A DNA stretch of 7,632 nt from an uncultured Sphingorhabdus sp. GTDB lineage: Bacteria; Pseudomonadota; Alphaproteobacteria; Sphingomonadales; Sphingomonadaceae. Both the position numbers and the translations under genes were made by a program. The notes under the pieces are model-generated. The model was given only the letters and a program-made list of their open reading frames with translations, was not told where the DNA came from and searched no databases. Numbering within the stretch: position 1 is the stretch's first letter; every line of letters starts with the position of its first letter. Positions 4,993-7,632 of the stretch are shown here, in pieces. The DNA is taken from contig CALMYW010000074.1 of NCBI GenBank assembly GCA_937873665.1, positions 1 through 7,632 on the forward strand, written 5' to 3'.

Positions 4993-5858
4993 ATCGATCC
5001 CGCAATCCGCGCCAGGCCTGTTCCGCGCAGTCTCTGCACGGCATGGAGAATTCCAGTAACCATTGCCAAGCCTGGTGGTGATTGAACTTCGCCCCGGAAC
5101 TCGGGCCGCGCATCCAATCCATCGAACCACAGACCCAGGCGAGGGTGCAGGCGATGCAGGGGATAGGACGCTTCGAACAGTCGCCGTGCATAAATGTACC
5201 AGGCGATGTCCAGCAGGGTAAGTTGATCGCCAAGCAAGTAAGGCTGCTGTTCGAGTGAGCACTCGAAGCCGCCCAGTGCGTCGCGGAATCGCGTGAATGC
5301 TGTCCTTGCACGCTGCTCACTCACCCCGCCATGGCGGATCATGTCGCGCCAGAATTCCGTTTCGCGCTGTTTGTGAGAATCGGTTACGCCGCCCACTTCG
5401 CCCGAACCCAGCTCCTCATACTTGCGAATGTCGGCTTCGGGCTTCCTGGCGAGAGCCGAAGGCACAACAAACCGCATTGTCAGAGCTCGGATATCGAGGT
5501 GAAGATCATCTTCTTCGCGCAACAGGCGGTGTATTTCGGCCTTTCGATCCAGGGGAATCAGCACAGGATCGGGGAAAGCGGCTTCCAGATACTCGAGGAT
5601 GTCGTTGCTTTCGATGATTACCTTGCCGTCATGGACAAGGGCAGGAACCAGCCCGCGTGGATTGATTCCCATGTACCAGGGCGTGACATGGTCCTTTTTG
5701 GCAAGGTTGACGGGATGGGAGACCCATTCGATGCCTTTGAGCCGCAGGAAAATCCTGACTTTCTGCGAGCATGAAGAGCCATAGAAATGGAACAGGTGTA
5801 ACCCCTTCCAATCGAGCACTTCCCGCGTCCGGATATCGCTATCGAGGAGCATGACCAT
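4989..5858 (-). CDS. Glutathione S-transferase family protein (zeta/GDAP1/TCHQD-like)
   Basis: 289 residues, longer than the roughly 210-230 of common GSTs. The thioredoxin-like domain (about 20-96) has the active-site stretch YGSSCSQKVRIFL (26-38), resembling the zeta-class SSC motif and the SQKVR of GDAP1/TCHQD-type GSTs. Ser28/Ser29 or Cys30 are the catalytic candidates. Glutathione contacts include the cis-proline V71-P72 and the E83-S84 pair. The helical domain carries the N-capping box T214-L-L-D217. Zeta GSTs isomerise maleylacetoacetate or maleylpyruvate, and relatives dehalogenate hydroquinones; which applies is unknown. The first 19 residues and the roughly 35 between 135 and 180 are extra to the core fold. 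The start at 5858 has AAGG 10 nt upstream; ATG at 5852 is an alternative. It lies 15 nt after the cytochrome gene, as the last gene of that operon. Confidence 0.88.
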   Translation of the reverse strand: MVMLLDSDIRTREVLDWKGLHLFHFYGSSCSQKVRIFLRLKGIEWVSHPVNLAKKDHVTPWYMGINPRGLVPALVHDGKVIIESNDILEYLEAAFPDPVLIPLDRKAEIHRLLREEDDLHLDIRALTMRFVVPSALARKPEADIRKYEELGSGEVGGVTDSHKQRETEFWRDMIRHGGVSEQRARTAFTRFRDALGGFECSLEQQPYLLGDQLTLLDIAWYIYARRLFEASYPLHRLHPRLGLWFDGLDARPEFRGEVQSPPGLAMVTGILHAVQRLRGTGLARIAGSI

Positions 5859-5873
5859 GCGATGGAAACCTTT

Positions 5874-6875
5874 CTATCCCGCCATGCGACGGAGGGCTTC
5901 AGGCTTCTTGTCGACGAAGTGATGCTTGACCACGCCAAGCACGTGGGCCCCGATGACGAGATAGGCCAGATAGGGCAGCACGATCTTGTGGGCGAGCGCC
6001 CAGGGAATCACCGCACCCATATCCTTGCCCCACCACAATGGAGTGTCCCAGATGAAGAAGTGCGACAACTTGCCGCCATAAGTCGACATCACAAAGCCGG
6101 TCAGCGGAAAGGCCAGCATCAGGAGATAGAGCAGGCGATGCATGGCATGAGCAAGCTTGCCTTCCCATGGCTTTAGTTTCGGGTCGAGCGGCGGGCGGGG
6201 AGAGCGAGAGTTCCAGACTATGCGGACAACCAGCAGGCCCAGAACCAACAGTCCGATTGTCTTGTGGACCACATAATATCCCTGGCGGAACCAAATGCCT
6301 TCCGGAATCATCGAGGTGAATATCCCCATTGGGATCAGGGCAAGAAACAGGATTGCCGTGGTCCAATGCAGGTAACGCGAGAGGCGTCCATAGCGTTCGG
6401 TTTCGTTGATCCAATCCAGCCGGAGGCGCTCGTCACGACCGGCCATCCGCAGCCCCCGGCCTACCAGAACTATCCCTGCAACAGCCGAAATCACCGCCTG
6501 GAACCAGAGCAGGAAGGGCTTGGCGTTATCCAACGCAATGATTGCCGGCTTGGGATCTGAAACCAGGCCGCTGGAGTTGATAGCAACGAACCAGATTGTG
6601 ACGCCGAGACAGCCAAAGCCAGACAGAACCGTGCCTGCCTTGCGCGTTGCCGCCCGCTCGTGGTTCAAGGACCACGCAACCAGCAAAGACAGGAGGACAA
6701 GCCCGAGCGCGATCCAGCTGTCGATATGTCCAGCCAATCGTTCGCTGTTGCCTCCCACTCCGCTTTTGGCTCCGAACTTTTCGGCTGCGCCAGCAATTCC
6801 GTCCTCGGCCGCCCGGGCCAAACCCGGAAAGCCAACAAAGCTCGCAAAGAGTGCCGCCAGAATCCCCCTTAGCAT
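5874..6875 (-). CDS. Cytochrome b561-like membrane protein with N-terminal extension
   Basis: 333 residues. It begins with a likely signal peptide (MLRGILAALFASF...ARA, about 1-22). Three hydrophobic segments at about 53-70, 80-99 and 118-142 precede a cytochrome b561/CybB-type domain with four more at about 168-187, 202-221, 246-265 and 290-320. Candidate haem-ligand histidines are H170 (YLHW), H204 (VVHKTIG), H243/H246 (AHAMHRLLY), H296 (AHKIV) and H311 (GAHVLG), with H318/H319 near the end. Such proteins move electrons between quinol and a partner in the inner membrane. The plain b561 family is about 175-180 residues, so the front half is an added membrane module. I chose ATG 6875 with GGAG 9 nt upstream; GTG 6890 and ATG 6881 are in frame. 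It sits between the FAH and GST genes. Confidence 0.88.
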   Translation of the reverse strand: MLRGILAALFASFVGFPGLARAAEDGIAGAAEKFGAKSGVGGNSERLAGHIDSWIALGLVLLSLLVAWSLNHERAATRKAGTVLSGFGCLGVTIWFVAINSSGLVSDPKPAIIALDNAKPFLLWFQAVISAVAGIVLVGRGLRMAGRDERLRLDWINETERYGRLSRYLHWTTAILFLALIPMGIFTSMIPEGIWFRQGYYVVHKTIGLLVLGLLVVRIVWNSRSPRPPLDPKLKPWEGKLAHAMHRLLYLLMLAFPLTGFVMSTYGGKLSHFFIWDTPLWWGKDMGAVIPWALAHKIVLPYLAYLVIGAHVLGVVKHHFVDKKPEALRRMAG

Positions 6876-6890
6876 GGTCATAAACTCCAC

Positions 6891-7616
6891 TCAGCCCATC
6901 CGGTTGGAAAGCCTGCCCAACCCTTCGATTTCGGATTCGATGACCCAACCCGGCTTGATATAGCGTGGAGGGTCAAACCCCATTCCCACGCCGGCGGGTG
7001 TTCCGCTGAAGATCAGGTCGCCAGTGCGCAGTTCGCACACGGCTGAGAGGTAGGAGACCAGCGTCGGTATGTCGAAGATCAACTGGTTGGTGTTGCCATC
7101 CTGCAGAATCTCGTGCTGGTTGCGGCACGAAATCGTCAGCGCCGATGGATCGATCTCGTCGGATGTGGTAATCCAGGGACCGATGGGAGAGAAATTCTCG
7201 AAGCTCTTCGCCAGTCCAAATTGCGGGGGCGTGTTGATCAATTGCAGCGTTCGTTCGGAATAGTCCTGGCCGATGCAATAACCGGCTACGTGGTCCATCG
7301 CCCGCTCCTTGGTGATTTTCCTGCCGCCCTTCCCAATGACGACGACCATCTCGACCTCCCAGTCGACCGTATCGTTGGGTAATGCGACCGCGGCGCCGGG
7401 GCCGGCCAGGGATGAAACGAACTTGTTGAAGATCAGCGGCTGGCTGGGGATCGCCATCGCGACTTCGTCGCCATGTGCCTTGTAATTGAGGCCTACCGCA
7501 AAGATCTGTTCGGGATCCACAACCGGCGGGCCCAGTTGCTCGAGATTTGAATCAAACCGGGGAATCGAAATCCTCCGATCCTTGACCGTATCAGACTTCC
7601 CCCTCCACTGGAGCAA
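6891..7616 (-). CDS. Fumarylacetoacetate hydrolase-family protein
   Basis: 241 residues with the FAH catalytic fold. GLNYKAH (42-48), the metal-ligand set E87/E89 (VDWEVEMVVVIGK) and D118 (GQDYSERT), the GPWITTSDEI segment (146-155), GNTNQLIF (174-181) and SGTPAGVGMGF (204-214) all follow the family. Members are Mg/Mn-dependent C-C hydrolases, decarboxylases or tautomerases acting on diketo-acids from ring cleavage (acylpyruvase, fumarylpyruvate hydrolase, oxalocrotonate-type). The N-terminal extension found in longer members is missing: the only start before the core is TTG at 7616 with a poor ribosome site, and an in-frame TAG lies at 7625-7623. It may be a naturally short form or lack its front. 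The TGA abuts the cytochrome gene, so it heads the three-gene operon as far as the window shows. Confidence 0.88.
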   Translation of the reverse strand: MLQWRGKSDTVKDRRISIPRFDSNLEQLGPPVVDPEQIFAVGLNYKAHGDEVAMAIPSQPLIFNKFVSSLAGPGAAVALPNDTVDWEVEMVVVIGKGGRKITKERAMDHVAGYCIGQDYSERTLQLINTPPQFGLAKSFENFSPIGPWITTSDEIDPSALTISCRNQHEILQDGNTNQLIFDIPTLVSYLSAVCELRTGDLIFSGTPAGVGMGFDPPRYIKPGWVIESEIEGLGRLSNRMG

Positions 7617-7632
7617 CTTACACTATCCGCCC

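Noticed and set aside
1..7632. CRISPR array, toxin-antitoxin pair or phage defence system
   Set aside because: No spaced short repeats and no toxin, nuclease or defence domains were seen; the only long repeats are the two IS copies.

Overview
The window looks like accessory DNA from a GC-rich alphaproteobacterium, most likely a sphingomonad. This is inferred from base composition, the IS6-family transposase subtype and the style of the aromatic-catabolism genes. No species marker is present, so the assignment is tentative. The left edge holds the 3' end of a serine tRNA, a common boundary for inserted DNA.

Positions 77-3482 form a pseudo-compound element: two 837-bp IS6-family insertion sequences in the same orientation, each with 18-bp imperfect terminal inverted repeats and one transposase. 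They differ at three bases and enclose a 1,732-bp passenger. The only convincing passenger gene is a cobalamin-binding radical SAM enzyme of about 500 residues. None of the four IS edges shows a matching 8-bp target duplication, so deletions or homologous exchange have reshaped the site.

Right of the second IS is a catabolic-looking region. An alpha/beta hydrolase (minus strand) is divergent from a MarR-type regulator (plus strand). Between them lies a perfect palindrome whose arms carry a -35-like TTGAC hexamer in each direction. The hydrolase stop overlaps the ATG of a second minus-strand gene, which reads M-R-V-A-I-I-G-G-G and then hits a stop one base out of frame, just before the IS end. 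This looks like the 5' remnant of an FAD-dependent oxidoreductase destroyed by the IS. A second minus-strand scrap on the far side of that IS (2582-2645) may come from the same lost operon.

Further right, three minus-strand genes form a tight operon read from right to left: a fumarylacetoacetate hydrolase-family enzyme, a membrane cytochrome b561-like protein with a signal peptide and extra N-terminal membrane segments, and a glutathione S-transferase with a zeta/GDAP1-like SSCSQKVR site. The GST and MarR genes converge and their stop codons overlap. The GST plus FAH-family pair recalls glutathione-dependent isomerisation followed by C-C hydrolysis of ring-cleavage products. The substrate cannot be read from the sequence.
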